Assembly (NCBI RefSeq): GCF_034058155.1
Contig: NZ_CP139148.1
Location: forward strand, 1,116,001-1,180,000
Length of the DNA: 64,000 nt
Reading direction: 5' to 3'
Source: Flavobacterium sp. KACC 22761
GTDB lineage: Bacteria; Bacteroidota; Bacteroidia; Flavobacteriales; Flavobacteriaceae
Part shown: positions 25,943-35,223 of the stretch, in pieces
How the letters are laid out: every line of letters starts with the position of its first letter
Numbering within the stretch: position 1 is the stretch's first letter
Made by a program: the position numbers and the translations under genes
Notes under the pieces: generated by a model
What the model was told of the DNA's origin: nothing
The model's input: the letters and a program-made list of their open reading frames with translations, nothing else
Database searches by the model: none

Positions 25943-26631
25943 TGACACCTGAAGAATATTTAAACGGACAAGTTTTATTGATTGACAAACCATTAAAATG
26001 GAGTTCGTTTCAAGCTGTCAATAAATTAAAATACCTTTTAATTAATAAAGTTGGACTTCCAAAAAAGTTCAAAATTGGTCACGCTGGAACTTTAGATCCA
26101 TTAGCCACTGGACTTTTATTAATTTGTACTGGAAAATTCACTAAAAATATTTCTGAACTTCAAGGTCAAGCCAAAGAATACACTGGAACTTTTTATATTG
26201 GAGCCACTACTCCATCGTACGATTTAGAAACCGAAATCGACCAAACTTTCCCAACAGATCATATTGATGAAACCTTGATTCATGAAACAGTAAAGCAATT
26301 TTTGGGAGAAATTGACCAAAAACCGCCTATTTTCTCGGCAATCAAAAAAGATGGCGTTCGTTTATATGAACACGCTCGGGCAGGAGAATCCATAGAAATT
26401 GAAAGCCGAAAAACTACGATTCACGAATTTGAGATTACTAGAATTGAATTGCCAGAAATAGACTTTAGAGTAGTTTGTTCAAAAGGAACCTACATTCGTT
26501 CTCTAGCTTACGATTTTGGAAAAGCAATGAATTCTGGTTCACATTTAACGGTCTTGCGCCGTACTAAAATTGGTGATTACGATGTAAAAAATGCGATTGA
26601 CATTACTTTGTTTGAAGAGAGCCTAAAATAA
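25942..26631 (+). CDS. truB: tRNA pseudouridine-55 synthase
   Basis: Makes pseudouridine 55 in the T-loop of tRNAs. 229 residues. The catalytic aspartate is in GHAGTLDPLATGLL near residue 50, followed by YTGTFYIGATTPSYDLETE and the RNA-binding region with CSKGTYIRSLAYDFG near 180. The C-terminal PUA-like extension of longer TruB proteins is absent, as is usual here. It starts inside the uppP stop codon. Confidence 0.95.
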   Translation: MTPEEYLNGQVLLIDKPLKWSSFQAVNKLKYLLINKVGLPKKFKIGHAGTLDPLATGLLLICTGKFTKNISELQGQAKEYTGTFYIGATTPSYDLETEIDQTFPTDHIDETLIHETVKQFLGEIDQKPPIFSAIKKDGVRLYEHARAGESIEIESRKTTIHEFEITRIELPEIDFRVVCSKGTYIRSLAYDFGKAMNSGSHLTVLRRTKIGDYDVKNAIDITLFEESLK

Positions 26632-26640
26632 AAATAAAAT

Positions 26641-26677
26641 GCATAAAAAAGCACATTACAAAATGATCGTAATGTGC
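26641..26677 (-). terminator. Strong minus-strand terminator with no annotated gene before it
   Basis: GCACATTAC at 26651-26659 and GTAATGTGC at 26669-26677 form a perfect 9-bp stem; on the minus strand it is followed by six T. On the plus strand no T run follows, so it does not serve truB. It marks the end of a minus-strand transcript coming from about 26.8-26.9 kb. Confidence 0.8.
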
Positions 26678-26700
26678 CAAGCTCGTAAATCAAAGTACAG

Positions 26701-26742
26701 TTATTCCATACTCATTCCCTCTGAGTTAATAGTGAGGCACAT
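26701..26742 (-). CDS. Possible 13-codon reading frame after the small peptide gene
   Basis: ATG at 26742 opens a 13-residue frame (MCLTINSEGMSME). A good Shine-Dalgarno word GGAGGG lies four bases before it and overlaps the end of the 25-residue frame at 26726-26803. It may be chance. It is listed because strong ribosome-binding words are rare in this genome. Confidence 0.25.
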   Translation of the reverse strand: MCLTINSEGMSME

Positions 26743-26803
26743 TTTTCCCTCCAAATAAAAATTGTGAAAAGAAATCATAAAATCTTTCGAATAACTTTTT
26801 CAT
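26726..26803 (-). CDS. Possible 25-residue amphipathic peptide
   Basis: ATG at 26803 opens a 25-residue frame beginning MKKLFERFYDFFSQFLFGG and ending KNVPHY. A helix drawn from residues 2-17 places Phe/Leu/Tyr on one face and Lys/Glu/Arg/Asp on the other. It is followed by the minus-strand terminator at 26641-26677; a possible promoter (TATCTTAG at about 26893-26900 minus, two mismatches from consensus) lies 90 bases upstream. No homologue is known to me. The rest of the truB-thioredoxin spacer (26804-27014) shows no gene. Confidence 0.45.
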   Translation of the reverse strand: MKKLFERFYDFFSQFLFGGKNVPHY

Positions 26804-27014
26804 AATAGTGCATTTTTTAATAGTTGAACATTAAATAAACACCAATAAAAAGAGTAAATCAGAAAATTAATAATAGAAGTGGGATAGTTTTACTAAGATA
26901 CGAAATTTTAAACAAAGCAAAAATTTTAGACGCATTATTTAACATATTATTTGATTTATTATCAACACGTTATCAACAATTATTTTATCAAATACTTTCC
27001 CCAAGTAATGGTTA

Positions 27015-27632
27015 TTATAGTCGATTGTACTTAATATTTTCCATAATCTCAACCAGTTCTTCCTGAACCGAAATCCCTTTGTCAGCAAGATACCACAACT
27101 GCAAATCAGTTTTGATTTTTTCGTCGATTGGCCCAACTTCTCTTTTGTGTTTTGCCATTAATTCGGTGGCGCCTTTTGGTCTTGGCCCCCAATCTGCACG
27201 AACGATTCCGGCTTCTTTGCAAATCACAATCACTTTTGGGATTGCTCTTCCACCGTTTGTCAAATAATGGTTCATCAAATCATCGTTTTCATCGCGAAAA
27301 ACAATTCTCAGATCTATTTTTTTATCTGAAGCTAATGCCATTTTATTTAAAATTGGAAGAATCTGAGCCGCATCGCCACACCAACCTTCTGAAATTACAA
27401 GCCAGATATAATGATTATCTAAATGCTGTAGTTTTGATTTTATATTTTCAGAAATCTGTATCGTCTTTTCCAGTCGATTCATTCTGGCTTCATTCAATTT
27501 TGAATAATTCGTCAAACTGTCAGATTGCTCATTTCCAGTTGATTTTCCTTCAGACAATAAATCGGTTACTATTTTTCGGTATTCAATATAAGAGTGGCTA
27601 TTGAACAACGCTTTGGCTACGATGCTTTTCAT
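27015..27632 (-). CDS. Thioredoxin-family protein with single-cysteine WCGD motif
   Basis: Protein of 205 residues with a thioredoxin-like fold. Where thioredoxin has WCGPC, this has SEGWCGDAAQ near residue 105, so only the first cysteine is kept; the cis-proline region appears in GGRAIPKVIV near 150. It cannot act as a normal dithiol oxidoreductase by itself, though it might act by a monothiol mechanism or bind partners. This variant is common in Bacteroidota. Monocistronic. Confidence 0.8.
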   Translation of the reverse strand: MKSIVAKALFNSHSYIEYRKIVTDLLSEGKSTGNEQSDSLTNYSKLNEARMNRLEKTIQISENIKSKLQHLDNHYIWLVISEGWCGDAAQILPILNKMALASDKKIDLRIVFRDENDDLMNHYLTNGGRAIPKVIVICKEAGIVRADWGPRPKGATELMAKHKREVGPIDEKIKTDLQLWYLADKGISVQEELVEIMENIKYNRL

Positions 27633-27792
27633 AGATAATTATTTTGCTTAGCATAAATTTACGGATTTTCTTTAGACCGAGATATGACTTTTATCAGATT
27701 TGATATAAAAACCCAATAAAATTCTTTATAAATTTAAATATATCGCCCAATTATTTTTTTGTAAACATTATTTTTAAAAATCAGAATATGTC

Positions 27793-27800
27793 TATATTTG
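27793..27800 (+). promoter_or_regulatory. -7 element TATATTTG for pyrH-frr
   Basis: Exact TAnnTTTG match 22 bases before the pyrH ATG at 27823. Confidence 0.65.
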
Positions 27801-27822
27801 CACAAATTAACGCAACACAAAC

Positions 27823-28530
27823 ATGAAATATAAAAGAATTCTTCTGAAACTTAGCGGCGAGGCCTTAATGGGTGATTTACAATACGGAATTGACCCGAAA
27901 AGATTAGGCGAATATGCAGATGAAATCAAGCAAATTCACGATAAAGGAGTTGAAATTGCTATTGTTATTGGAGGAGGAAATATTTTTAGAGGCGTTGCTG
28001 GAGCAAGTTCAGGGATGGACAGAGTGCAAGGTGATTACATGGGAATGCTTGCAACTGTTATCAACGGAATGGCTTTGCAAGGCGCACTTGAAGACAAAGG
28101 AATGAAAACGCGTTTGCAAACTGCTTTGAAAATGGAATCTATTGCAGAACCATACATCAAAAGAAGAGCAGATCGTCATCTTGAAAAAGGAAGAATCGTA
28201 ATTTTTGGTGCTGGAACTGGAAATCCATATTTTACAACCGATACAGCAGCAGTTTTAAGAGGAATTGAAATCAATGCTGATGTTATCCTTAAAGGAACTC
28301 GCGTTGACGGAGTTTATGATTCTGATCCAGAAAAAAATGCATCAGCTGTAAAATTCGATTTTATCTCTTTTGATGATGTACTGAAAAAAGGATTAAATGT
28401 AATGGATACTACTGCTTTTACATTAAGCCAAGAAAATAAATTGCCAATCGTTGTTTTTGATATGAACAAAATTGGAAATCTTTTGAAAATCTGCGAAGGC
28501 GAAAATATCGGAACTGTAGTAAATATATAG
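27823..28530 (+). CDS. pyrH: UMP kinase
   Basis: Phosphorylates UMP to UDP using ATP, an essential step of pyrimidine synthesis. 235 residues, full length. Signatures are [14 protein letters not shown] at the N-terminus, [11 protein letters not shown] near residue 50, [13 protein letters not shown] near 132 and the uridine-binding [13 protein letters not shown] near 158. It is followed by frr, the usual bacterial partner (tsf-pyrH-frr order). Confidence 0.96.
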   Translation: MKYKRILLKLSGEALMGDLQYGIDPKRLGEYADEIKQIHDKGVEIAIVIGGGNIFRGVAGASSGMDRVQGDYMGMLATVINGMALQGALEDKGMKTRLQTALKMESIAEPYIKRRADRHLEKGRIVIFGAGTGNPYFTTDTAAVLRGIEINADVILKGTRVDGVYDSDPEKNASAVKFDFISFDDVLKKGLNVMDTTAFTLSQENKLPIVVFDMNKIGNLLKICEGENIGTVVNI

Positions 28531-28604
28531 TCATCAGTAACAGTTTACAGTCACATAATTAGACTTTAACTGAAAACTGAGAATCAAACTGAAAATCAAA
28601 AAAA

Positions 28605-29168
28605 ATGAGTGAAGAAATAGATTTCATATTAGAAAGTACAGAAGAATCAATGAATGGTTCTATTGCGCATTTAGAAAAAGAATTTCTAAATATTCGTGCA
28701 GGAAAAGCTTCTCCAGCAATGCTTGGAGGTGTTTTTGTTGATTATTACGGAGCGGCTACACCACTTTCTCAAGTATCTAAAATCAGTGTTCCAGATGCTA
28801 GAACAATTACTTTGCAGCCGTTTGAAAAAAACATGCTTTCGGTAATTGAAAAAGCAATTTTGGTTGCCAATATTGGTTTCAACCCAATGAACAATGGTGA
28901 TGTTATTATCATCAGTGTTCCGCCTTTGACAGAAGAGCGTCGTCGTGATTTGGCAAAACAAGCAAAAGCTGAGGCTGAAGATGCTAAAATCGGTATTCGT
29001 AATTCTCGTAAAGATGCAAACACTGAAATCAAAAAATTAGAAAAGGAAGGAACTTCTGAAGACATTTGCAAATCTGCTGAAGAAGAAGTCCAAAACTTAA
29101 CAAATGCTTTTACAAAAAAAATTGATGAATTATTGGCTGCAAAAGAAGCCGAAATCATGAAAGTGTAA
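28605..29168 (+). CDS. frr: Ribosome-recycling factor
   Basis: Splits post-termination ribosomes together with EF-G. 187 residues, standard length. Typical stretches are FLNIRAGKASPAML near 28, YYGAATPLSQVSKI near 48, and PPLTEERRRDLAKQAK near 108. Co-transcribed with pyrH and ended by the strong terminator at 29193. Confidence 0.96.
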   Translation: MSEEIDFILESTEESMNGSIAHLEKEFLNIRAGKASPAMLGGVFVDYYGAATPLSQVSKISVPDARTITLQPFEKNMLSVIEKAILVANIGFNPMNNGDVIIISVPPLTEERRRDLAKQAKAEAEDAKIGIRNSRKDANTEIKKLEKEGTSEDICKSAEEEVQNLTNAFTKKIDELLAAKEAEIMKV

Positions 29169-29192
29169 TTTTATTTGGCACAAAATAAAAAA

Positions 29193-29231
29193 ATCCGTTT
29201 GGTGTAATTTTGCCAAACGGATTTTTTTATT
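29193..29231 (+). terminator. Terminator of pyrH-frr
   Basis: AATCCGTTTGG and CCAAACGGATT form an 11-bp stem followed by seven T. Confidence 0.93.
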
Positions 29232-29287
29232 CTTATTTTTGCATACCAAAAGTAAAATCTTTCCGTTTTTGAAACTATAACACCTTT

Positions 29288-31780
29288 ATGAAGCTATTTT
29301 GTTTGTTGACTTTGTTTTTTACGCTTACGATTCAAGCGCAATTTCAAATAAACGGAATTGTTACTGATCCGCACAACAAACCGCTTCCTTTTGCAACCAT
29401 TACTACTGCAGACAATAACAACACTATTACTGATGTTGATGGAAAATTTGAACTTAAAATCAATTCGAAAACGACCACTTTTGCCGTTTCTTACATTGGA
29501 TTTCAAACAAAATTAGTTCCAGTTGTAGAGAAGAAAAAATTCTATGCGATTTCGCTTTCTCAAAAAACAGATGATTTAAAAGAGGTTCTTGTTTCAAATG
29601 AAAATCCTGCATTAACAATCATAAAAAAAGTTATCGCTAACAAGAACAAAAACAATCCGCAGAAAAAACTAAGCAGTTTTGAATATAAAACCTATAACAA
29701 GCTAATTGTTACGGCAAATCCGGATTCTATCGATGGCCGAATTGATTCTTCTGCCGCTTACAAAGATTTCAATAAAAAGACAATCAATATTGATTCTTCT
29801 GATTATAAGTTTAAAGAAATTATAACCAAACAACATTTATTTCAAACCGAGAAAGTTTCGCAGTATCAATTTGGAAATAATAAATTAAAAGAAACCATCT
29901 TAGGCACAAAAATGGCCGGTTTTAAGCAACCTGTTTATGAAATTATCGCCTTTAATCTGCAGTCTATTTCGATTTACGATTCGAAATACGAATTGTTTGA
30001 AACCAAACATCAAAGCCCAATTGCTGACAACGCATTTTCTGATTATAATTACAAGCTTCTGGACACCGTTCCCATTAAAGGTCGAAATACCTTTATGATT
30101 TACTTTAAAAACAAGAAAAGAAAAACAAATGCACTAGAAGGTGTTTTATATATTGATCAGGAAAATTTTGCTATAGCGAAAGCGGTAATGCGCATCAAAG
30201 CTGTTTTAGACATTAGCGGTATTCATGAATTTGAATATGTTCCTGAAGAGAAAATCTGGTTTCAAAGCAATACTACTTTCAAAATTGTAAAAGGGAAGAA
30301 TGACGATGATATTAAAATTTTAGGCGGAACCATTCAATTTGATGGCGACGTTGAAGATAATTATGAACGAAGAAAAAAAGTTGCCTCTGATTTTACATAT
30401 TTAATTTCTGAAAGCAATAATTTTGACATCCATTATAACACACATTCTTCAATAAAAAATCCATCGCTTTATATTGAAATTAAAGACGATGCAAACAAGC
30501 AACCAGAAGAATTTTGGAACAAATACCGAAAGGAAAGCTTAGATCTAAAAGGCCAAAGAACTTATCAATTAATAGACAGCTTATCACTCAGCAAAAGAAT
30601 TGAAAAACGTCTTGGTTTAGGCCGAAAAATCATCAACGGTTATCTTCCAATCGGCCCTATTGATTTGGATTTAAAAAAAATCATCAGTTATAACAATTAT
30701 GAAGGTTTTCGTTTAGGTCTTGGCGGTGTTACTAACGATCGTTTTTCTAAGCATTTTAGAATTGAAGGTTATGGCGCATACGGAACAAAAGACGGCGTTT
30801 TTAAATACAATCTGGGCGCTGGCGTTTTATTAGACAAAAACACCAATACTTGGCTAAATGGATCGTACACCGATGATGTCCGCGAGATTGCGAGTACCGT
30901 TTTTGCTGTTGATAAACGCGTTTTCAAGATTTATGATCCGCGCCCAATCAACATTAGTACTTTTTATAAATACATTGCCTGGAAAGCAAATATTCAAACC
31001 AAATTTATTCCGAAAACAGAAGCTGTTTTCGAGTTAGCCAGAACGTATGTTGAACCAAAATTTGATTATCTTTTCAACTATAATGGGCAATTGTATTCGA
31101 ATTATATTATGACTACTGCTATGGCTTCAATTGTTTGGGCGCCATTCAGCGAATTCATGCAGACTCCAACGGGAAGGACAGAAACGGATAAAAGATTTCC
31201 AAGATTTACTTTTCAATATACACAATCATTGCCCAATGTTTTAGAAAACGACTTTACATTCAGCAAAATTGATTTCAAAACCGAATATGAAAAAAAATAC
31301 CTGAACGGACAAAAAACAAGTTTACTTCTACAAGGCGGTGTTGCAATGGGCGATGTGCCAATTACGCATTTATACAACACAATGCCGAACAATCTAACCA
31401 AAGAAACCGTTATTCAACGTATAACTTTTGCCGGAAGAAACAGTTTTGAAACAATGTATTTTAATGAGTTTTTCTCTAGTCAATATGTCTTTTTTCAAAT
31501 AAAACATGGTTTTGACCGAATTAAAATCATGAAAAAAGTCCGCCCTTCATTGGTTTTAGTTACCAGAATGGCTTGGGGAAATATGGAAAAACCTGAACAG
31601 CATGTTGGACCTGATTATAAAACTTTAGATAAAGGTTATTTTGAATCTGGAATTGAATTAAACCGAATTTTCAAAGGTTTTGGTTTAGGCGGATTTTATC
31701 GTTACGGACCGAATCAGTTGCTGAAATTTGAAGATAACATCGCAGTTAAGATTTCTTATGTTATTGATCTCGGTCTTTAA
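29288..31780 (+). CDS. DUF5686 outer-membrane protein with carboxypeptidase-like domain
   Basis: Protein of 830 residues. Signal peptide (1-18, ending TIQAQ), a carboxypeptidase-like regulatory domain (about 20-100: FQINGIVTDPHNKPLPFATI, ending VSYIGFQTK), then the long DUF5686 region, and a C-terminal barrel-like part ending in VIDLGL. The architecture resembles that of TonB-dependent receptors, but a plug domain is not apparent. Common in Bacteroidota; function unknown. Monocistronic. Confidence 0.87.
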   Translation: MKLFCLLTLFFTLTIQAQFQINGIVTDPHNKPLPFATITTADNNNTITDVDGKFELKINSKTTTFAVSYIGFQTKLVPVVEKKKFYAISLSQKTDDLKEVLVSNENPALTIIKKVIANKNKNNPQKKLSSFEYKTYNKLIVTANPDSIDGRIDSSAAYKDFNKKTINIDSSDYKFKEIITKQHLFQTEKVSQYQFGNNKLKETILGTKMAGFKQPVYEIIAFNLQSISIYDSKYELFETKHQSPIADNAFSDYNYKLLDTVPIKGRNTFMIYFKNKKRKTNALEGVLYIDQENFAIAKAVMRIKAVLDISGIHEFEYVPEEKIWFQSNTTFKIVKGKNDDDIKILGGTIQFDGDVEDNYERRKKVASDFTYLISESNNFDIHYNTHSSIKNPSLYIEIKDDANKQPEEFWNKYRKESLDLKGQRTYQLIDSLSLSKRIEKRLGLGRKIINGYLPIGPIDLDLKKIISYNNYEGFRLGLGGVTNDRFSKHFRIEGYGAYGTKDGVFKYNLGAGVLLDKNTNTWLNGSYTDDVREIASTVFAVDKRVFKIYDPRPINISTFYKYIAWKANIQTKFIPKTEAVFELARTYVEPKFDYLFNYNGQLYSNYIMTTAMASIVWAPFSEFMQTPTGRTETDKRFPRFTFQYTQSLPNVLENDFTFSKIDFKTEYEKKYLNGQKTSLLLQGGVAMGDVPITHLYNTMPNNLTKETVIQRITFAGRNSFETMYFNEFFSSQYVFFQIKHGFDRIKIMKKVRPSLVLVTRMAWGNMEKPEQHVGPDYKTLDKGYFESGIELNRIFKGFGLGGFYRYGPNQLLKFEDNIAVKISYVIDLGL

Positions 31781-32020
31781 TTTTAAATCCCAAATTTTAT
31801 AGCCACTAATTCAAGAATTTGACTTCTTAACTTTGTTATTTTTTTTCCGCTGAATTTCACAAATTGTAACAAAATAAATTTATGAAAATTTGTGAAATTT
31901 GCCGTTAATAAACTGCGCAAGGAAATTCGATAAATTCGTGAATTCGTGGCTATAAAAAATCCCAAACCCCAATCAAAAAATTGGAATTTGGAATTTAATA
32001 CATTGGAATTTCCAAAACTT
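31781..32020. repeat. CACGAATT and AATTCCAA repeats in convergent spacer
   Basis: Between the DUF5686 gene and the antiporter gene lie degenerate CACGAATT-family words (about 31848-31955) and an AATTCCAA hairpin (about 31965-32000), which probably terminates the antiporter transcript on the minus strand. Confidence 0.6.
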
Positions 32021-34291
32021 TTATGGCTTGAGAATCAAAACAGACGGCGTATTATTCAGCCAGGTACTTTGAGATTCAATTAGTTTTTTCCAGCTGTCCA
32101 AACTAATAATCATTAAGTTTTGCGTTTCTAAAAACTCTTTTTTGATTGTTCTGTCATGCATAATCATAATATGATTTGGTGCAATTTGCTCAATCGAGCG
32201 AATGGTTTCCTGAATATCTCTTGTATTTTTCACTTCACCGCTGGCATCTAAAACTGTAATTTGAGAACCATTGTTGTTGATTAATTTTTTAGCATATTCA
32301 ATAAGGAAAGCATCTTCTTTGCTAAAAACCGGCATAAAAACCTGATCAACTTCTTCTAAATCTTTATCAATAAAAATTCCGACTGGCATTTTACTTTTCG
32401 TAATAATATGACGCGTTCTTTCATCAAAAGGATTATTCTCAAACAAACCTTCTTTTCCTGTAAACTTATCAATCAAACGATCTGGATTTACAATTCGAGT
32501 AGTAAAACCAAGAATTTTTCCAAGCAAAGTTCCCTCAAAAATAGATTGTCCTAAACCAACCAGCAATAAATCATATTCGCCTTGGTTAGCCGTATCGATA
32601 ATATCGGCATCAATATCATTTGTTACTTTGAAAACACTGTTTATACTTTGATTCAAATTCTTTGACTCTTCAATAACAGGGACAAGCATTTTTCTTTCGT
32701 GATCTTTAACATCAAATGAATGTATTTCTGTGCTCAACGACAAATGCATTGCCGTAACTACCGAATTATCTCCTTGTTTCTTGACTAAACTATTGGCAAT
32801 TTTAAGTAATTTTTTACCTCTTTCAGGAGTTGCAAATGAAAGCAAAACCTTGTATTTGCTTTTGCTTCCAATCTCTTCTGGAACAACAGTTGCTTTATCT
32901 TTAAAAACAAAATTGATAAAATCTAAAGCTGGTCCCGTCATAAAAGTTGTCACTAAAGCCATGATGACCATCATTGTAAAAATTTCAGTAGACAGTACAC
33001 CTAAATCGTAACCAATATTCAAAACAACCAATTCCATCAATCCGCGGGTATTCATCAAAGCACCAATGGCTAAACTGTCTTTCCAGTTTTGCCCTACGAA
33101 TTTTGCTGCCAAAGCGCTTCCAAAAAACTTCCCTACAACGGCTACAACAATAATCAAACCTGTGATTTTCCATAACTCAGGATCATTCAACAATCCAATT
33201 TGTGTGCGCAAACCTGTAAATACAAAGAATAATGGCAAAAGCACAATTATCGAAACGTCTTCTACTTTTTCGATAAATATATTTCTGAATTTATTGTTTT
33301 CTGGCATAATCGCTCCCGCTAAAAATGCACCGAATAAAGCGTGGATTCCAATTAATTCTGCGGCATAAGCTGAAAATAAAAGTGTCAAAAAGAAAATAGC
33401 AACGACAGGTTTATTTAAACTTTCGCGAGTCGAATTTAAGTCTCCAACGCGTTTCAAAAACGGACGAACAATTTTCAACATGATAATCACGTATAAAATT
33501 GCCAGACCAATTACATAAAGCGAACTCGTCAAAGAGCCTGCTTTTACGATTGCAATTACAACCGCCAAAATACACCAAGCCGTAATATCATCGGCCGCGG
33601 CACAAGTAATAGCAATAGTTCCTAATTTCGTTTTTTGAAGACCTCGTTCCTGCACTATTCTTGCCAAAACCGGAAATGCCGTAATACTCATGGCGATTCC
33701 CATAAACAATCCAAAAGAAGAAAAAGCAACTCCTTCAGGTGCAAAAGTTCCGTAAATAAAATAAGCCAAAACTAATCCTAAAGCAAACGGAATAACAATA
33801 CTCGCATGACTGATTACAACAGCGTCATGTGCCTTATTCTTCAGTACTTTCAAATCCAATTCCATTCCGATTACGAACATGAAAAGGATCAAACCAATCT
33901 GGCTTAAAAATTGAAGATTTCCTAAAGATTCTTTTGGAAACAAAGCTGCCGAAAACTCCGGAAAATACATTCCAACCAAAGATGGCCCAAGAACAATCCC
34001 AGCAATCATTTCTCCGATTACTGACGGCTGTCCTATTTTTCTAAAAAACCAGCCGAACAAACGGGCAACTAAAATAATAGTAACAATCTGAGCCAATAAA
34101 ATAGCTAACGGATGCTGTAAGTTTTCAACCATTGAATGCAGAAAATCATTCCAATGATTGCTTTCTATTTTTTTCTCTACTACATTTCGACCTGCTTCAA
34201 GAGATGAACCTTGAGAAATGATCCAATATATCAAAGTTGTAAAACCACCAATAACTGTAATGTAAAATAAGGAGTTTTTAAAGTTATTCAT
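32021..34291 (-). CDS. CPA2-family cation:proton antiporter with cytosolic C-terminal domain
   Basis: Membrane antiporter of 756 residues. After a first helix (about 5-25) and a short loop come about 12 helices (60-440) of the Na+/H+ exchanger (KefB/CPA2) fold, with GEMIAGIVLGPSLVG near 95, AITCAAADDITAWCIL near 225 and ALMNTRGLMELVVLN near 420. The C-terminal third (about 470-756) looks like two universal-stress-protein-like units rather than a TrkA-N domain. I chose ATG 34291; the frame opens at a TTG at 34318. Ion specificity is unknown. Confidence 0.88.
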   Translation of the reverse strand: MNNFKNSLFYITVIGGFTTLIYWIISQGSSLEAGRNVVEKKIESNHWNDFLHSMVENLQHPLAILLAQIVTIILVARLFGWFFRKIGQPSVIGEMIAGIVLGPSLVGMYFPEFSAALFPKESLGNLQFLSQIGLILFMFVIGMELDLKVLKNKAHDAVVISHASIVIPFALGLVLAYFIYGTFAPEGVAFSSFGLFMGIAMSITAFPVLARIVQERGLQKTKLGTIAITCAAADDITAWCILAVVIAIVKAGSLTSSLYVIGLAILYVIIMLKIVRPFLKRVGDLNSTRESLNKPVVAIFFLTLLFSAYAAELIGIHALFGAFLAGAIMPENNKFRNIFIEKVEDVSIIVLLPLFFVFTGLRTQIGLLNDPELWKITGLIIVVAVVGKFFGSALAAKFVGQNWKDSLAIGALMNTRGLMELVVLNIGYDLGVLSTEIFTMMVIMALVTTFMTGPALDFINFVFKDKATVVPEEIGSKSKYKVLLSFATPERGKKLLKIANSLVKKQGDNSVVTAMHLSLSTEIHSFDVKDHERKMLVPVIEESKNLNQSINSVFKVTNDIDADIIDTANQGEYDLLLVGLGQSIFEGTLLGKILGFTTRIVNPDRLIDKFTGKEGLFENNPFDERTRHIITKSKMPVGIFIDKDLEEVDQVFMPVFSKEDAFLIEYAKKLINNNGSQITVLDASGEVKNTRDIQETIRSIEQIAPNHIMIMHDRTIKKEFLETQNLMIISLDSWKKLIESQSTWLNNTPSVLILKP

Positions 34292-34417
34292 AACTCGTTT
34301 TTTAAAATTATGAAACAAATATCAGAAGTCCATTTTACGTGAAAAAGCAATTTTGCAGCTAATTTTTCATGTATGTAATAAGTCCGAAAAACTTTGTAAT
34401 AAGTTATAAAAATGATT

Positions 34418-34483
34418 GTCACTCTGAGCGGAGTCGAAGGGCAAACCAACCTGATCGGGCTTCGACTCCGCTCGGCCTGACAC
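34418..34483. repeat. Paired arms of TCGAAG repeat family
   Basis: GTCACTCTGAGCGGAGTCGA begins the left arm (34418-34441) and its approximate reverse complement forms the right arm (34457-34483). The hairpin sits between two minus-strand genes, just past the LytR-like stop's upstream neighbour. Confidence 0.7.
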
Positions 34484-34503
34484 GATTTTGACTTATTTTC
34501 ACC

Positions 34504-35223
34504 TTATATTTTCACCTTTCTCAAAAAATCTGAGCGATAGGTTTCGCTCAAAATCATAGTGGCATTTTTGTTGTTTTCTTCCAAGTGATGCAATACGATT
34601 TCGTTATGATTAAAAAATTTTATTGCTTTTACTGCAACAATTTCTTTTTTGTTCACGCGACAAAAATCGGCTTCGGGCAATTCTTTTAAAAGTGTGTCGA
34701 ATTTTATGTTTTTCAAATTCAAGAAACTGCCGTCGGTCAGCAAAACTATTTTATCGCGGCTGTCGCTCAAAGCTGTTTTGATGTATTGAATTTGGTTAAA
34801 ATAAAGCAACGTTTTGCCTTTGTCGGTATTCAGCTGCATGAATTTTTTCTTAGCGTCTGGTTTTTCAAATCGCTCAATTGCTTTTGAAATTGCTTTTTGC
34901 AAACGCTCTAATTTTACAGGTTTTGTAATATAATCTACAGCATCAATATTAAAAGCATCTGCTGCATATTCTTTATACGCAGTGCAAAAAATTACCAATT
35001 TGTTTTGAAACATTTCGGCTAAATGAAGTCCGTCGATTCCGGGCATTTCGATATCCGAAATCAGCAGATCAAAATCAAGATCGGCAAAATCAGATAAAAG
35101 TTTTTCAGGATCGTTGCAGGTTTTTACAATTTCCAATTCTGGAATTTGCTCACATAACATTTTCAAGTACGTCAATCCCGGAAGCTCATCGTCCAGTAGC
35201 AAGCATTTCAGTTTTGTATCCAA
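34504..35223 (-). CDS. LytTR-family response regulator
   Basis: Regulator of 239 residues. The receiver domain (about 5-120) carries DDE at 11-13, the phospho-acceptor in LISDIEMPG near 57 and ITKPVK near 102. A LytTR DNA-binding domain occupies about 140-235 (FCRVNKKEIVAVKAI, LSETYRSDFLRKV). Its start overlaps the end of the kinase gene by 38 bases, so the two are translated together. Confidence 0.92.
   Translation of the reverse strand: MDTKLKCLLLDDELPGLTYLKMLCEQIPELEIVKTCNDPEKLLSDFADLDFDLLISDIEMPGIDGLHLAEMFQNKLVIFCTAYKEYAADAFNIDAVDYITKPVKLERLQKAISKAIERFEKPDAKKKFMQLNTDKGKTLLYFNQIQYIKTALSDSRDKIVLLTDGSFLNLKNIKFDTLLKELPEADFCRVNKKEIVAVKAIKFFNHNEIVLHHLEENNKNATMILSETYRSDFLRKVKI

Noticed and set aside
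31783..31965. 60-codon minus-strand frame after the DUF5686 gene
   Set aside because: Made of the CACGAATT-type repeat; the same pseudo-protein text appears wherever the repeat occurs.
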